The translations under genes and the position numbers were made by a program. A stretch of DNA of 64,000 nucleotides from Streptomyces fradiae (GTDB taxonomy: Bacteria > Actinomycetota > Actinomycetes > Streptomycetales > Streptomycetaceae), in NCBI RefSeq assembly GCF_041270065.1, contig NZ_CP065958.1:3658001-3722000 (forward strand). The letters run 5' to 3'. The notes under the pieces are model-generated. The model was not told the origin of the DNA and did no database searches. It saw only the letters and a program-made list of their open reading frames with translations. Of this stretch, positions 1-8,489 are shown piece after piece (within the stretch, counting starts at the first letter, position 1; each line of letters starts with the position of its first letter).

Positions 1-2
1 TC

Positions 3-875
3 GCGAAGGAGGCCGCCGCGCCCGACGACACGTACACCCCGTCGGCGCGGCGGCTCGCCCGCGAGCGCCACCGCCGCTCCCGTACCCGCCGCGCCACCGC
101 CGTCGCCGCGCTCAGCACGGCCGCGACGCTCGCCGTCCTGTACGTGGTCGTCACCCGCTCCCCCGGCTGGCCGCGTACCAAGGAGACCTTCTTCAGCGCG
201 GAGTACGCCCGCCGGGCGCTGCCCCTGGTCCTCGACGGCCTGTGGCTCAACCTGCGCCTGCTGGTGGTGTGCGGCGCCGTCGCGCTCGCCCTCGGGATGC
301 TGCTCGCGCTCGCCCGTACGGTGCGCGGCCCGGCGCTGTTCCCGCTGCGGGCGCTGGCCACCGCGTACGTCGACTTCTTCCGCGGCCTGCCGTTGATCAT
401 CTGCCTGCTCGCCGTGATCTTCGGCCTGCCCGCGCTGCGCCTCCAGGGCGTCCCCACCGACCCCGTCGTCCTCGGCGGGATCGCGCTGGTCCTCACGTAC
501 TCCGCCTATCTGGCCGAGGTCTTCCGGGCCGGCATCGAGAGCGTGCACCCGGCCCAGCGCGCCGCCGCCCGCTCCCTCGGCCTGTCGAGCGCGCAGACCA
601 TGCGGTTCGTCGTCCTGCCGCAGGCCGTACGGAGGGTGGTGCCGCCGCTCCTCAACGACCTGGTCTCGCTCCAGAAGGACACCGGCCTGGTCTCCATCGC
701 GGGCGCGGTCGACGCCGTGTACGCGGCGCAGATCCTGGCCGGCAAGACCTTCAACTACACCCCGTACGTCGTCGCGGGCCTCGTCTTCGTCGTCCTGACG
801 ATCCCGATGACCCGGTTCACCGACTGGGTCACGGCCCGGATGAACCGCCGCCAGTCCCAGGGAGGGACCGTATGA
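3..875 (+). CDS. Amino-acid ABC transporter permease (5' end missing)
   Basis: Inner-membrane permease of a polar amino-acid uptake ABC transporter. The reading frame is open from the window edge, so the start lies upstream. About 290 residues are visible: a basic cytoplasmic head, a first hydrophobic helix around base 95-150, then the transporter core. The permease EAA-type loop is clear near bases 530-610 (RAGIESVHPAQ followed by AAARSLGLS and a VLPQA segment), which is the surface that contacts the ATPase. A GTG at 144 could be misread as the start, but coding continues upstream. It overlaps the next gene by 4 bases (ATGA), so the two are translationally coupled. The substrate cannot be told from sequence; glutamate/glutamine-like amino acids are usual for the family. 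Confidence 0.9.
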   Translation, partial: AKEAAAPDDTYTPSARRLARERHRRSRTRRATAVAALSTAATLAVLYVVVTRSPGWPRTKETFFSAEYARRALPLVLDGLWLNLRLLVVCGAVALALGMLLALARTVRGPALFPLRALATAYVDFFRGLPLIICLLAVIFGLPALRLQGVPTDPVVLGGIALVLTYSAYLAEVFRAGIESVHPAQRAAARSLGLSSAQTMRFVVLPQAVRRVVPPLLNDLVSLQKDTGLVSIAGAVDAVYAAQILAGKTFNYTPYVVAGLVFVVLTIPMTRFTDWVTARMNRRQSQGGTV

Positions 876-1654
876 CGCAGGCCCCGGCCCCGGACCCGGA
901 CCCGGTCCTCCGCCTCGAATCGGTCCGTAAGACGTACGGGCACGGGCACGGCAGCTCGGTCGTCCTGCGCGATGTCGACCTCACCGTCCCGCAGCACTCG
1001 GTCACCGTCCTCATCGGCGCCTCCGGCTCGGGCAAGTCGACCCTCCTCAAGTGCGCCAATCTCCTGGAGGAGGTCGACGACGGCGCGATCTTCCTCGACG
1101 GCGAGGAGATCACCGACCCGCGCGTGGACGCCGATGCCGTACGGCGCCGGATCGGCGTCGTCTTCCAGGCGTACAACCTCTTCCCGCACATGAGCGTGCT
1201 CGACAACATCGCGCTCGCCCCGCGCCGGGTCCACAAGGCCGCCCGCCGGGAGGCCGAGGACCGCGCCCGCGAGCTGCTCGGCCGGCTCGGGCTCGGGGAC
1301 AAGGCCGCCGAATACCCGGACCGGCTCAGCGGCGGCCAGCAGCAGCGTGTCGCCATCGCCCGCGCCCTCGCGAACCGGCCCCGGCTGCTGCTCCTCGACG
1401 AGGTGACCGCGGCGCTCGACCCGGAGCTGGTGGGCGAGGTCCTGAACGTGGTCCGGGACCTCAAGGAGGACGGCATGACCATGGTCGTCGCCACCCACGA
1501 GATGGGCTTCGCCCGCGAGGTCGCCGACCAGGTCTGCTTCCTCGCCGACGGGGTCGTCCTGGAGCGCGGCACCCCGGCCGAGGTCTTCGGCGCGCCCGCG
1601 CACGAGCGGACCCGACGGTTCCTCAGCCGGATCGTGGAGGCGGGCCGGCTGTAA
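872..1654 (+). CDS. Amino-acid ABC transporter ATP-binding protein
   Basis: Cytoplasmic ATPase that powers the permease encoded just upstream; 260 residues, normal for GlnQ-type subunits. Visible motifs in order: Walker A GASGSGKST (about residue 49), Q-loop in VFQAYNLFPHM, signature LSGGQQQR, Walker B LLLLDEVTAALDPE (about residue 172) and the H-loop in ATHEMGF. The ATG lies inside the upstream stop region (ATGA), which fixes the start. No substrate-binding gene follows; it presumably lies upstream of the window. The gene is followed by tandem repeats and a convergent gene. Confidence 0.93.
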   Translation: MTQAPAPDPDPVLRLESVRKTYGHGHGSSVVLRDVDLTVPQHSVTVLIGASGSGKSTLLKCANLLEEVDDGAIFLDGEEITDPRVDADAVRRRIGVVFQAYNLFPHMSVLDNIALAPRRVHKAARREAEDRARELLGRLGLGDKAAEYPDRLSGGQQQRVAIARALANRPRLLLLDEVTAALDPELVGEVLNVVRDLKEDGMTMVVATHEMGFAREVADQVCFLADGVVLERGTPAEVFGAPAHERTRRFLSRIVEAGRL

Positions 1655-1660
1655 CGGCGA

Positions 1661-1787
1661 CAGCCGGCCCCCGGCCTTCGGACAGGCAGCCGGCCCCCGG
1701 CCTTCGGACAGGCAGCCGGCCCTCGGCCTTCGGACAGGTCCGTCAGACCCCTTGCGGCCGAGGCGTCAGACTCCCTTGCGGCCGAGG
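1661..1787. repeat. Two tandem repeat blocks between convergent genes
   Basis: Three head-to-tail 26-bp units begin at 1661, 1687 and 1713 (core CCGGCCTTCGGACAGG; the third has one C-to-T change). They are followed by a 23/24-bp duplication at 1741 and 1764 (core CTTGCGGCCGAGG). The second copy of that duplication contains the stop codon and last codons of the convergent DUF5063 gene, so the end of that gene has been copied once just beyond itself. Confidence 0.85.
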
Positions 1788-2419
1788 CCGCCCAGCTCCT
1801 CCGCCATCACGCGCCCCGCCTCCTCCGCGAGGACGTCCTCCGTCAGGTCCTCGTCCGTGTCGAGCCCCGCCAGGTCGGCGAGCGGCTGGTCGAGCCGGAC
1901 GTGGGCCACCAGGGACTGGAGGGCGCGCAGGGTGGCGGAGGCGGTGGGGCCCCAGTTCGAGAAGTACGAGAACTGCCACCACCACAGCGCCTCGCTGGTC
2001 CGGCCCGCCCGGTAGTGCGCCAGACCGTGCCGCAGATCGGTGATCATGTCGGCGAGGTTGTCGGAGATCCGCGCCGGTACGGGCGCCTTGCGCGGCTCGT
2101 ACGGGTCGAAGACCTCGGAGAACACGTCCACCGGCTCCAGGAGCGCCGCGAACCGCTCCCGCAGCTCGTCCACGTCCAGGTCAGGGCCCGCGTCCGGCTC
2201 GTACCGCTCGTCCGGGACGATGTCCTCGTGCGCGCCGAGCCGCCCGCCGGCGAGCAGCAGCTGCGAGACCTCCAGGAGCAGGAAGGGCACCGCGCTGTCC
2301 GGCTCGTCGCCCTTGGCGACCTCGGTCGTGGCGACGATGAAGCTCTCGATCGAGTCCGCGATCTGCACCGCGAAGTCGTCCGGGTCCTGAGTGATGGAGT
2401 GCAGCGTGGCGTCAGACAT
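1766..2419 (-). CDS. DUF5063 domain-containing protein
   Basis: Cytoplasmic protein of 217 residues, function unknown. It is acidic, largely helical, and matches the DUF5063 family as I recall it from Streptomyces, where it normally lies directly downstream of recR. The ATG at 2419 is preferred over an in-frame upstream ATG because GGAGG lies seven bases before it. The last codons (LGRKGV, stop) lie in the second copy of a direct duplication, with the other copy just downstream of the gene. A role in DNA repair is possible only by association with recR. Confidence 0.8.
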   Translation of the reverse strand: MSDATLHSITQDPDDFAVQIADSIESFIVATTEVAKGDEPDSAVPFLLLEVSQLLLAGGRLGAHEDIVPDERYEPDAGPDLDVDELRERFAALLEPVDVFSEVFDPYEPRKAPVPARISDNLADMITDLRHGLAHYRAGRTSEALWWWQFSYFSNWGPTASATLRALQSLVAHVRLDQPLADLAGLDTDEDLTEDVLAEEAGRVMAEELGGLGRKGV

Positions 2420-2514
2420 CGAGGAGCCTCCCTGAGAGTGCGCCGTCGTGCGCACGGATCACACGGATCGCACGGACCGCTCGGACCGTACGGACCGCAC
2501 GGACCCGGTCGTCG

Positions 2515-3114
2515 TCATACATCTAGCAGCCGCCGCCCCTCGAAGGCACGCCCCAGGGTGACCTCGTCGGCGTACTCCAGGTCGCCGCCGACGGGAAGTC
2601 CGCTGGCCAGGCGGGTCACCTTGAGGCCCATGGGCTTGATCATCCGCGCCAGGTACGTCGCGGTGGCCTCGCCCTCCAGGTTCGGGTCGGTGGCCAGGAT
2701 CAGCTCGGTGACCGTGCCGTCCGCGAGCCGCGCCAGCAGCTCGCGGATCCGCAGGTCGTCCGGGCCGACCCCCTCGATGGGGCTGATGGCGCCGCCGAGC
2801 ACGTGGTAGCGGCCGCGGAACTCACGGGTCCGCTCGATCGCCACGACGTCCTTCGGCTCCTCGACCACACAGATGACCGTCTGGTCGCGGCGCGGATCGC
2901 GGCAGATGTTGCACTGCTCCTGCTGCGCCACATTGCCGCAGACCGCGCAGAAGCGGACCTTCTCCTTGACCTCCAGGAGCGCCTGGGCGAGCCGCCGCAC
3001 GTCGGTCGGCTCGGCCTGGAGGATGTGGAAGGCGATCCGCTGGGCGCTCTTGGGACCGACACCGGGCAGTCTGCCCAGCTCGTCGATGAGGTCCTGAACC
3101 ACGCCTTCGTACAA
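2515..3114 (-). CDS. recR: Recombination mediator RecR
   Basis: RecR acts with RecF/RecO to load RecA at single-strand gaps. The protein has 199 residues, the usual length. It shows the N-terminal helix-hairpin-helix ([17 protein letters not shown]), a four-cysteine zinc finger (CAVCGNV...CNIC, about residues 57-72) and a Toprim domain with acidic residues ([19 protein letters not shown]). The start is TTG at 3114 with AAGGG eight bases upstream, which gives the expected [10 protein letters not shown]-terminus. It lies between ybaB and DUF5063, the common bacterial ybaB-recR arrangement. Confidence 0.96.
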   Translation of the reverse strand: MYEGVVQDLIDELGRLPGVGPKSAQRIAFHILQAEPTDVRRLAQALLEVKEKVRFCAVCGNVAQQEQCNICRDPRRDQTVICVVEEPKDVVAIERTREFRGRYHVLGGAISPIEGVGPDDLRIRELLARLADGTVTELILATDPNLEGEATATYLARMIKPMGLKVTRLASGLPVGGDLEYADEVTLGRAFEGRRLLDV

Positions 3115-3195
3115 CGCGAGCGCCCTTCTCGGGGAATGCTTGATTCTTACGGTAGTGGCTTAAATGCAGCGTTAGAAGCCGTACGGGCCGGAAGG

Positions 3196-3255
3196 CATCA
3201 GAAGCCCGGGCCCAGTTTCAGAGGCCTGGGCCCGGCATCAGAAGCCGAGGCCCGG
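3196..3255. repeat. Three tandem 20-bp units at the ybaB 3' end
   Basis: Units begin at 3196, 3216 and 3236. The last unit includes the final codons and stop of ybaB (GLGF, stop); the two others lie beyond the stop and repeat that coding end imperfectly, each still carrying a TGA in the ybaB sense. On the minus strand the unit core reads CCGGGCCTCGGCTTCTGA. Confidence 0.8.
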
Positions 3256-3576
3256 CATCCCGCCGCCCAGGCCCTGGGTCAGGGGGCCCAGCTTGGCCTG
3301 CTGGAGCTGCTGCGCGTTGTCGTTGGCGGCCTGCACGGCGGCCACGATCAGGTCGGCGAGGGTCTCGGTGTCCTCCGGGTCGACCGCCTTCGGGTCGATC
3401 ACCAGGCCGCGCAGCTCGCCGGAGCCGGTCACGGTGGCCTTGACCAGGCCGCCGCCCGCCTGCCCCTCGACCTCGGTCGCGGCGAGCTCCGCCTGGGCGC
3501 GGGCGAGATCCTGCTGCATCTTCTGGGCCTGCTGGAGGAGCTGCTGCATGTTGGGCTGGCCACCACCGGGGAACAC
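3238..3576 (-). CDS. YbaB/EbfC nucleoid-associated protein
   Basis: Small dimeric DNA-binding protein of about 112 residues. The family signature is visible: a Gln-rich N-terminal helix ([15 protein letters not shown]), the conserved core [20 protein letters not shown], and a second amphipathic helix followed by a Gly-rich tail. Two GTG starts are possible: 3582 has AGGAG only three bases away, whereas 3576 has it at nine, so 3576 (MFPGGGQPN) is preferred. It lies upstream of recR on the same strand, the conserved partner. Its 3' end is tandemly duplicated. Confidence 0.92.
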   Translation of the reverse strand: MFPGGGQPNMQQLLQQAQKMQQDLARAQAELAATEVEGQAGGGLVKATVTGSGELRGLVIDPKAVDPEDTETLADLIVAAVQAANDNAQQLQQAKLGPLTQGLGGGMPGLGF

Positions 3577-3732
3577 GGTCACTCACTCCTGCTGGTCTGC
3601 GTCCGCATCTGCGGATACGGAAGTCGGTCGGTAAGCCGAGCCTACGTGCTCGTGGACCGGGGTGCCGACACAACTCTTTCGAGTGAGAAACTGCGGGCTC
3701 CTCTACCTGATCAACACCCTCTTGCGGGCGGA

Positions 3733-3744
3733 AATCCCGGGATT
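3733..3744. promoter_or_regulatory. 12-bp palindrome in the ybaB/SLATT intergenic region
   Basis: A perfect palindrome AATCCCGGGATT lies in the 270-bp region between divergent ybaB and the SLATT gene. It could be an operator. No clear -10/-35 pair is evident around it, and dnaX, which often precedes ybaB in bacteria, is absent here. Confidence 0.35.
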
Positions 3745-3846
3745 CCGGGCCCACAGCCCACCATTCGGCGGTAGGAAGGGCAGGCACCACGTGCACCGCA
3801 CGTCACAGAAGGACATGAGCGCTGAGCTGAACAGAGGAGTTCCCCG

Positions 3847-4614
3847 GTGAGCCAGCAGCCGGACATGCAGCCGCAGCCGGGGAATCCCGAGGGCCCGGGG
3901 AAGCCCGAGGCTCCGGGGAAGACCGGAGGCCCGGCCGCCCACCACCGTGATCTGACCGGGTCCCCCTTCCCGCTGGGCGACTGGGGCGAGCCCGCCGAAC
4001 GCCTCGACGAGCTCTACCGCTGGGTCGAGTCCAACGCGCTGCGCACCGCCGAGTGGTATCTCTCCGACCGCGTCTGGAAGCGCCGCTGCGCCCGCGCCCT
4101 GCGCATCGGCACCGCCGTCGGCGTGATCGCGGGCGCCGCGCTGCCGCTGCTCGATCTGACCGGGGTGGCCGAGGGCACGGCCGGCTGGGGCTATCTGTCG
4201 CTGCTGCTCGGCGCGGCCTGTCTGGCCTGCGACCGCTACTTCGGCCTGACCTCGGGCTGGATAAGGAACATGGCCACCGCCCAGGCCGTGCAGCGCCGGC
4301 TGCAGGCGCTGCAGTTCGACTGGGCCTCGGAGAGCGTCCGCGAGGTCCTCGGCCCCACCGAGGGCACGGCCAGCGAGGCCGCCGAACGCTGCCTCGGCGT
4401 GCTGCGGCGCTTCTCGGAGGACATCACGGAGCTGGTACGGGCGGAGACCGCCGACTGGATGGTCGAGTTCCGCTCGGGCCCCGCTCCGCTGGCCCTGCAG
4501 TCGGTCGGCACCACCCCGCCCCGCCCCGAGGGCGGCCACCCCGCGGGCCGCTTCCCGCTCCCGCCGGGCACCCGCCCGAACATGCCGCGGCAGCGGCCGC
4601 CGGAGCCGCGCTGA
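3847..4614 (+). CDS. SLATT domain-containing membrane protein
   Basis: Membrane protein of 255 residues with a Pro/Gly-rich N-terminal tail (residues 1-40), a helix-rich segment (LDELYRWVESNALRTAEWYL), two adjacent transmembrane helices around residues 85-135, and a cytosolic helical domain, ending in another Pro-rich tail. This two-helix layout matches SLATT proteins, some of which are predicted pore-forming effectors linked to nucleotide-sensor defence systems. No SLOG or SMODS partner lies beside it, and orthologues sit next to ybaB/recR in Streptomyces, so a housekeeping role is at least as likely. GTG start with AGAGGAG six bases upstream. Confidence 0.78.
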   Translation: MSQQPDMQPQPGNPEGPGKPEAPGKTGGPAAHHRDLTGSPFPLGDWGEPAERLDELYRWVESNALRTAEWYLSDRVWKRRCARALRIGTAVGVIAGAALPLLDLTGVAEGTAGWGYLSLLLGAACLACDRYFGLTSGWIRNMATAQAVQRRLQALQFDWASESVREVLGPTEGTASEAAERCLGVLRRFSEDITELVRAETADWMVEFRSGPAPLALQSVGTTPPRPEGGHPAGRFPLPPGTRPNMPRQRPPEPR

Positions 4615-4706
4615 GGGGTGCCCGTACGGGGTTGCCCGTAGGGGTGGGGCGGCCCCCTGGCCGGATGTCTACCCGGACCGGGGGCGGGCGACCCCTACCC
4701 ACGTGG

Positions 4707-5360
4707 TCAGCTGAGGATGATCATCGAGCCTTGGCCCAGGCTGCGGGTCGCCGCCGCGTGGAGGCCCAGCCAGACGTGCCGTTCGCGGGCGAAGGGGCTG
4801 TCGTCCTCGTACGGCACGGGGGCGGCGGGTTCGTCCAGGTCGGTGGGCCGCTCCGGGGGCCGGGGCGCGGCCGGCGGGTTCGCGGGGTCGATGCCGATCG
4901 CGGGCGCCACGAACTCCAGCTCCCGCAGCAGCCCCTGCGAGGAGCCGAGCGGGCCGCCGCCCGCGAGCAGCTCGTCGTTGGAGAGCGGCGCCGGGAAGTC
5001 GACCGGCACATAGGCGCCGGCATGGTCGTAGTGCCACACCAGGTGGGACTGCTGGGCGGTCGCCTCGAACATCTCCAGGAGCTGCTCGTAGTCCCCGCCG
5101 AGCTCGCCGACCGGTTCCACGGGCAGCCCGCACATCTGGAGCAGATAGGCGCGGCGCAGGAAGTGCAGGGCCTCGTAGTCGAACCCGGCGACGGGGGCGA
5201 CGTCCCCGGAGAGCCCCGGCATGTAGGCGAAGACGGGCACGGTGGGCAGGCCGGCCGAGGTCAGGGCGTGGTCGTAGACCGCGATCTCCTCGGCGAAGGG
5301 GTTGTCGGGGCTGTGGCACAGCACGTCGACGAGGGGGACCAGCCACAGGTCACAGGCCAA
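4707..5360 (-). CDS. Conserved hypothetical protein
   Basis: Protein of 217 residues, not assigned to a characterised family. It starts convincingly at a TTG (MACDLWLVPLVDVLCHS), where coding-like composition begins; the open frame continues upstream only as arginine/serine-rich antisense of the GntR gene. It has no signal peptide. Visible blocks include GLPTVPVFAYMPGLSGDV, QQSHLVWHYDHAGAYVPVDF and a C-terminal GLHAAATRSLGQGSMIIL. It is probably cytosolic. Similar proteins occur at this position in other Streptomyces, from memory. Confidence 0.7.
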   Translation of the reverse strand: MACDLWLVPLVDVLCHSPDNPFAEEIAVYDHALTSAGLPTVPVFAYMPGLSGDVAPVAGFDYEALHFLRRAYLLQMCGLPVEPVGELGGDYEQLLEMFEATAQQSHLVWHYDHAGAYVPVDFPAPLSNDELLAGGGPLGSSQGLLRELEFVAPAIGIDPANPPAAPRPPERPTDLDEPAAPVPYEDDSPFARERHVWLGLHAAATRSLGQGSMIILS

Positions 5361-5493
5361 GACAGGCTCGCTCTCCGTCGGTTGCGCGGTTGCCCGGTTG
5401 GGCGGTGCAGGACCGTCAGGGTAGTGCGGCCTCGTGATCCCGCACACCCGCTGGGTGCCTGCCCGCTGGGTGCCTGCCCCCGCGGACGGCTCC

Positions 5494-6204
5494 TCAACCC
5501 GTACGGCCGGCGCGGGCGTCCAGCCGGTCCGCCCACTCCAGGGAGCGCGTGTTGTAGGCGCGTACGACATCGACGGCGCCGGCCGCGTCGCCGCGCGTGA
5601 TCGCGTCGACCAGCTCGATGTGCTCGCTCCACAGCCAGCCGAGCAGATCGCGGTCGGCGCGCAGATAGGGCACGGAGAAGACCCAGGCCTGGACGCGGAG
5701 GCGGTGCAGGAAGTCGGCGATGTAGTCGTTGGCGGCGACGAGGCGGCCGAGCTCGCGCCAGTAGCGGATGTCGTAGCCGATGAGGACGTCGAGGTCGCCG
5801 GCGCGGGCCGCCCGCGCGGCGGCCTCGCCCCGGCGGCGTATGGAGACCAGGGCGACGCCGTAGGAGACGTCGGGCTCGGCGGGCGGCTGGGAGACGGGCG
5901 CGTGGCGGCGGAAGATGCCGTCCACGACGAGCATCCGGGCCTCGACCATGCCCCGGTAGTCGTCGACCGAGAACTCGTGCACGCGGAAGCCGCGGTGCTG
6001 GTCGGAGTCGAGGAGCCCCTGCGCGCACAGGTCGACCAGCGCTTCTCGTACGGGCGTCGCCGAAACCCCGTACTGCTCGGCGATCTGCTTGACCGTGAAC
6101 TCCTGGCCCGGCTGGAGACGCCCCGCGAGCACTTCGTCACGCAGCGCGTCCGCGATCTGCTGTCGCAGGGTGCTGCGGGTGACTCCTGCTCCGCTCGCGG
6201 CCAT
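5494..6204 (-). CDS. GntR-family transcriptional regulator (FadR/FCD type)
   Basis: DNA-binding regulator of 236 residues. The N-terminal winged helix-turn-helix spans about residues 8-70 (LRDEVLAGRLQPGQ, VSATPVREALVDL). The remainder is an all-helical effector-binding FCD domain with the family's acidic/histidine metal-site style (DIRYWRELGRLVAAND, EHIELVDAI). The ATG at 6204 is chosen because GAGGGGG lies nine bases upstream; an open extension to 6312 has non-coding composition. It is transcribed in the same direction as the aminotransferase upstream of it and may control it. Confidence 0.88.
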   Translation of the reverse strand: MAASGAGVTRSTLRQQIADALRDEVLAGRLQPGQEFTVKQIAEQYGVSATPVREALVDLCAQGLLDSDQHRGFRVHEFSVDDYRGMVEARMLVVDGIFRRHAPVSQPPAEPDVSYGVALVSIRRRGEAAARAARAGDLDVLIGYDIRYWRELGRLVAANDYIADFLHRLRVQAWVFSVPYLRADRDLLGWLWSEHIELVDAITRGDAAGAVDVVRAYNTRSLEWADRLDARAGRTG

Positions 6205-6336
6205 GGTGACCGGCCCCCTCCGTACGACTTCCGGACACCCTAATCCAGGGCCGGGAGGGGGCGGATCACTGTTGGGTGACGGTCGCAAGGTCACACCGCG
6301 CGACCGCCGCACAAGGTCAAACCGTCAGACAAACGG

Positions 6337-7698
6337 TCACACCGTGTGTTCGTCGGCGACGCTGAGCGCCGCGTCCAGGGCCGCCAGGCCCTCCTTCGCC
6401 TCCGCCTCGGTGACGTTGCAGGCGGGGACCGCGTGGGTGCGGTTCATGTTGACGAAGGGCCACAGGCCGTTCTTCTTCGCGGCGGCGGCGAAGGCGGCCA
6501 TAGGTGCGTTGGCCTCGCCGGCCGCGTTGTACGGGACGAGCGGCTCGCGCGTCTCCTTGTTCTTGACCAGGTCGAGCGCCCAGAAGACGCCCATGCCGCG
6601 CACCTCGCCGACCGACGGGTGGCGCTCGGCGAGCTCGCGCAGGCCGGGGCCGAGGACGGTCTCGCCGATGTCGGCGGCGTGCTCGACGACCTTCTCCTCC
6701 GCCATCACGTTGATGGTGGCGACGGCGGCGGCGCAGGCCAGCGGGTGCCCGGAGTAGGTGAGGCCGCCCGGGTAGGGCCGCTTGTCGAAGGTGGCGGCGA
6801 TCTCGGCGCTGATGGCGACGCCGCCCAGCGGCACGTAACCCGAGTTCACGCCCTTGGCGAAGGTCATCAGGTCGGGCACGACGTCGAAGTGCTCGGCGGC
6901 GAACCACTTGCCGGTCCGGCCGAAGCCGGCCATGACCTCGTCGAGGACGAAGACGATGCCGTACTTGTCGCAGATCTCGCGGACGCCGGCGAGGTAGCCG
7001 GGCGGCGGGGTCATGATGCCGGCGGTGCCGGGGACGGTCTCCAGGATGATCGCGGCGATGGTCGCCGGACCCTCGAAGGCGATCGTGTCCTCCAGGTGCT
7101 GGAGGGCCCGCGCGCTCTCCTCCGCCTCGGTGGTGGCGTAGAAGGGCGAGCGGTAGAGGAACGGCGCCCAGAAGTGCACGACACCCGCGGAGGCGGTGTC
7201 GGAGGGCCAGCGGCGCGGGTCACCCGTCAGGTTGATCGCGGTGGAGGTGGCGCCGTGGTAGGAGCGGTAGGCAGAGAGCACCTTCGTACGGCCCGTGTGC
7301 AGACGGGCCATGCGAACGGCGTTCTCGACGGCCTCGGCGCCGCCGTTGGTGAAGAAGATCTTGTCCAGGTCGCCCGGGGTGCGCTCGGCGATGAGGCGTG
7401 CGGCCTCGGAGCGTACGTCGATGGCGAAGGCGGGCGCGAAGGTGGTGAGCTTCGCGGCCTGCTCCTGGATGGCGGCGACGACCTTGGGGTGCTGGTAGCC
7501 GATGTTGGTGTAGACGAGGCCGCTGGTGAAGTCGAGGTAGCGGTTTCCGTCGTAGTCCCAGAAGTACGAACCCTCGGCGCCGGCGACGGCGAGCGGGTCG
7601 ATCAGGCCCTGGGCGGACCAGGAGTGGAACACGTGCGCGCGGTCGGCGGCCTTGACGGCCGCTCCGGCCTGGGGGTCGGGTTCGACATGAGGGGTCAT
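6337..7698 (-). CDS. Class III PLP-dependent aminotransferase
   Basis: Cytosolic PLP enzyme of 453 residues, annotated in relatives as aspartate aminotransferase family or omega-amino-acid:pyruvate transaminase. Visible motifs: FFTNGGAEAVENAVRMAR (cofactor phosphate region), YRSYHGAT, the PLP-aspartate motif FVLDEVMAGFGRTG and the Schiff-base lysine in MTFAKGVNSGYVPLGG. The ATG at 7698 gives MTPHVEPDPQ; the ribosome-binding site is weak. A GntR regulator follows on the same strand and a DJ-1-like gene is divergent. The precise amino donor cannot be told from sequence. Confidence 0.9.
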   Translation of the reverse strand: MTPHVEPDPQAGAAVKAADRAHVFHSWSAQGLIDPLAVAGAEGSYFWDYDGNRYLDFTSGLVYTNIGYQHPKVVAAIQEQAAKLTTFAPAFAIDVRSEAARLIAERTPGDLDKIFFTNGGAEAVENAVRMARLHTGRTKVLSAYRSYHGATSTAINLTGDPRRWPSDTASAGVVHFWAPFLYRSPFYATTEAEESARALQHLEDTIAFEGPATIAAIILETVPGTAGIMTPPPGYLAGVREICDKYGIVFVLDEVMAGFGRTGKWFAAEHFDVVPDLMTFAKGVNSGYVPLGGVAISAEIAATFDKRPYPGGLTYSGHPLACAAAVATINVMAEEKVVEHAADIGETVLGPGLRELAERHPSVGEVRGMGVFWALDLVKNKETREPLVPYNAAGEANAPMAAFAAAAKKNGLWPFVNMNRTHAVPACNVTEAEAKEGLAALDAALSVADEHTV

Positions 7699-7795
7699 GC
7701 GTCCGAGGGTAAGGAAACGCAGGTGGGACGGGCCATGACCATCTTGTCCACCGAGACCGGGGCGGACGAGACAGTGTGCCGGGCGGTACGAGTAT

Positions 7796-7830
7796 TGACA
7801 GTAGGCTGTCATCATGACAGCCTACTGTCA
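7796..7830. promoter_or_regulatory. Nested palindromic operator overlapping the DJ-1-like start codon
   Basis: Two perfect 16-bp arms, TGACAGTAGGCTGTCA and its complement, are separated by TCA. Each arm is itself a TGACAG-N4-CTGTCA inverted repeat, giving four half-sites. A TTGACA hexamer (7795-7800) overlaps the left arm, and the right arm ends on the A of the ATG at 7830. The MarR regulator encoded two genes on is the natural candidate binder (inference). Confidence 0.85.
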
Positions 7831-8450
7831 TGACTGGAACTGAGATCGAGACCCCCAAGGCCACTGCCACTGTCCATCTCGCCGTCTACGACACCCTCGC
7901 CGACTGGGAGACGGGCCACGCGACCGCCTGGCTCGCCCGGGCGGGATTCACCGTGAAAACCGTCGGCACGCGCGCGGGGGACCCGATCACGACGATCGCG
8001 GGCATCCGGATCGTCCCGGACCTCGCCCTCGCCGACCTGAACCCCGAGGACAGCGCGCTGCTGATCCTCCCGGGCGCCGAGAAGTACGACGAGGGCGACG
8101 AGCTCGCCCCCTTCACCGCCAAGGCCCGCGCCTTCCTCGACGCGGGCGTCCCGGTCGCCGCGATCTGCGGCGCCACGGCGGGGCTGGCGCGGGAGGGACT
8201 GCTCGACGCCCGCCCGCACACCAGCGCCGCCGACGTGTACCTGGCCGCCACGGGCTACAAGGGCGGCGAGCACTACGTCGAGGCCGACGCCGTCCGCGAC
8301 GGCGACCTGATCACGGCCGGGCCGACCGAGCCGGTGGCCTTCGCCCGCGAGATCTTCGCCCGCCTCGGTGCGTACGAGGGGCAGCGGGACGCCTGGTTCC
8401 GCCTGTTCCACGACTCGGACCCGGCGGCCTACGCCGAGCTGAACGGATGA
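7830..8450 (+). CDS. DJ-1/PfpI family protein (class I glutamine-amidotransferase-like)
   Basis: Cytosolic protein of 206 residues with the DJ-1/PfpI fold. It shows the acidic strand end ILPGAEKYDEGD and a nucleophile-elbow cysteine in VAAICGATAGLA (about residue 113). Members include glyoxalase/deglycase-like enzymes, chaperones and isocyanide hydratases; which applies here is unclear. The ATG is embedded in the right arm of a 35-bp palindrome, so repressor binding would sit on the translation start region. A MarR regulator follows 39 bases downstream, probably in the same transcript. Confidence 0.88.
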   Translation: MTGTEIETPKATATVHLAVYDTLADWETGHATAWLARAGFTVKTVGTRAGDPITTIAGIRIVPDLALADLNPEDSALLILPGAEKYDEGDELAPFTAKARAFLDAGVPVAAICGATAGLAREGLLDARPHTSAADVYLAATGYKGGEHYVEADAVRDGDLITAGPTEPVAFAREIFARLGAYEGQRDAWFRLFHDSDPAAYAELNG

Positions 8451-8489
8451 CATGGATGAACGGATGACACGGGTGAGAGGACGAACCGG

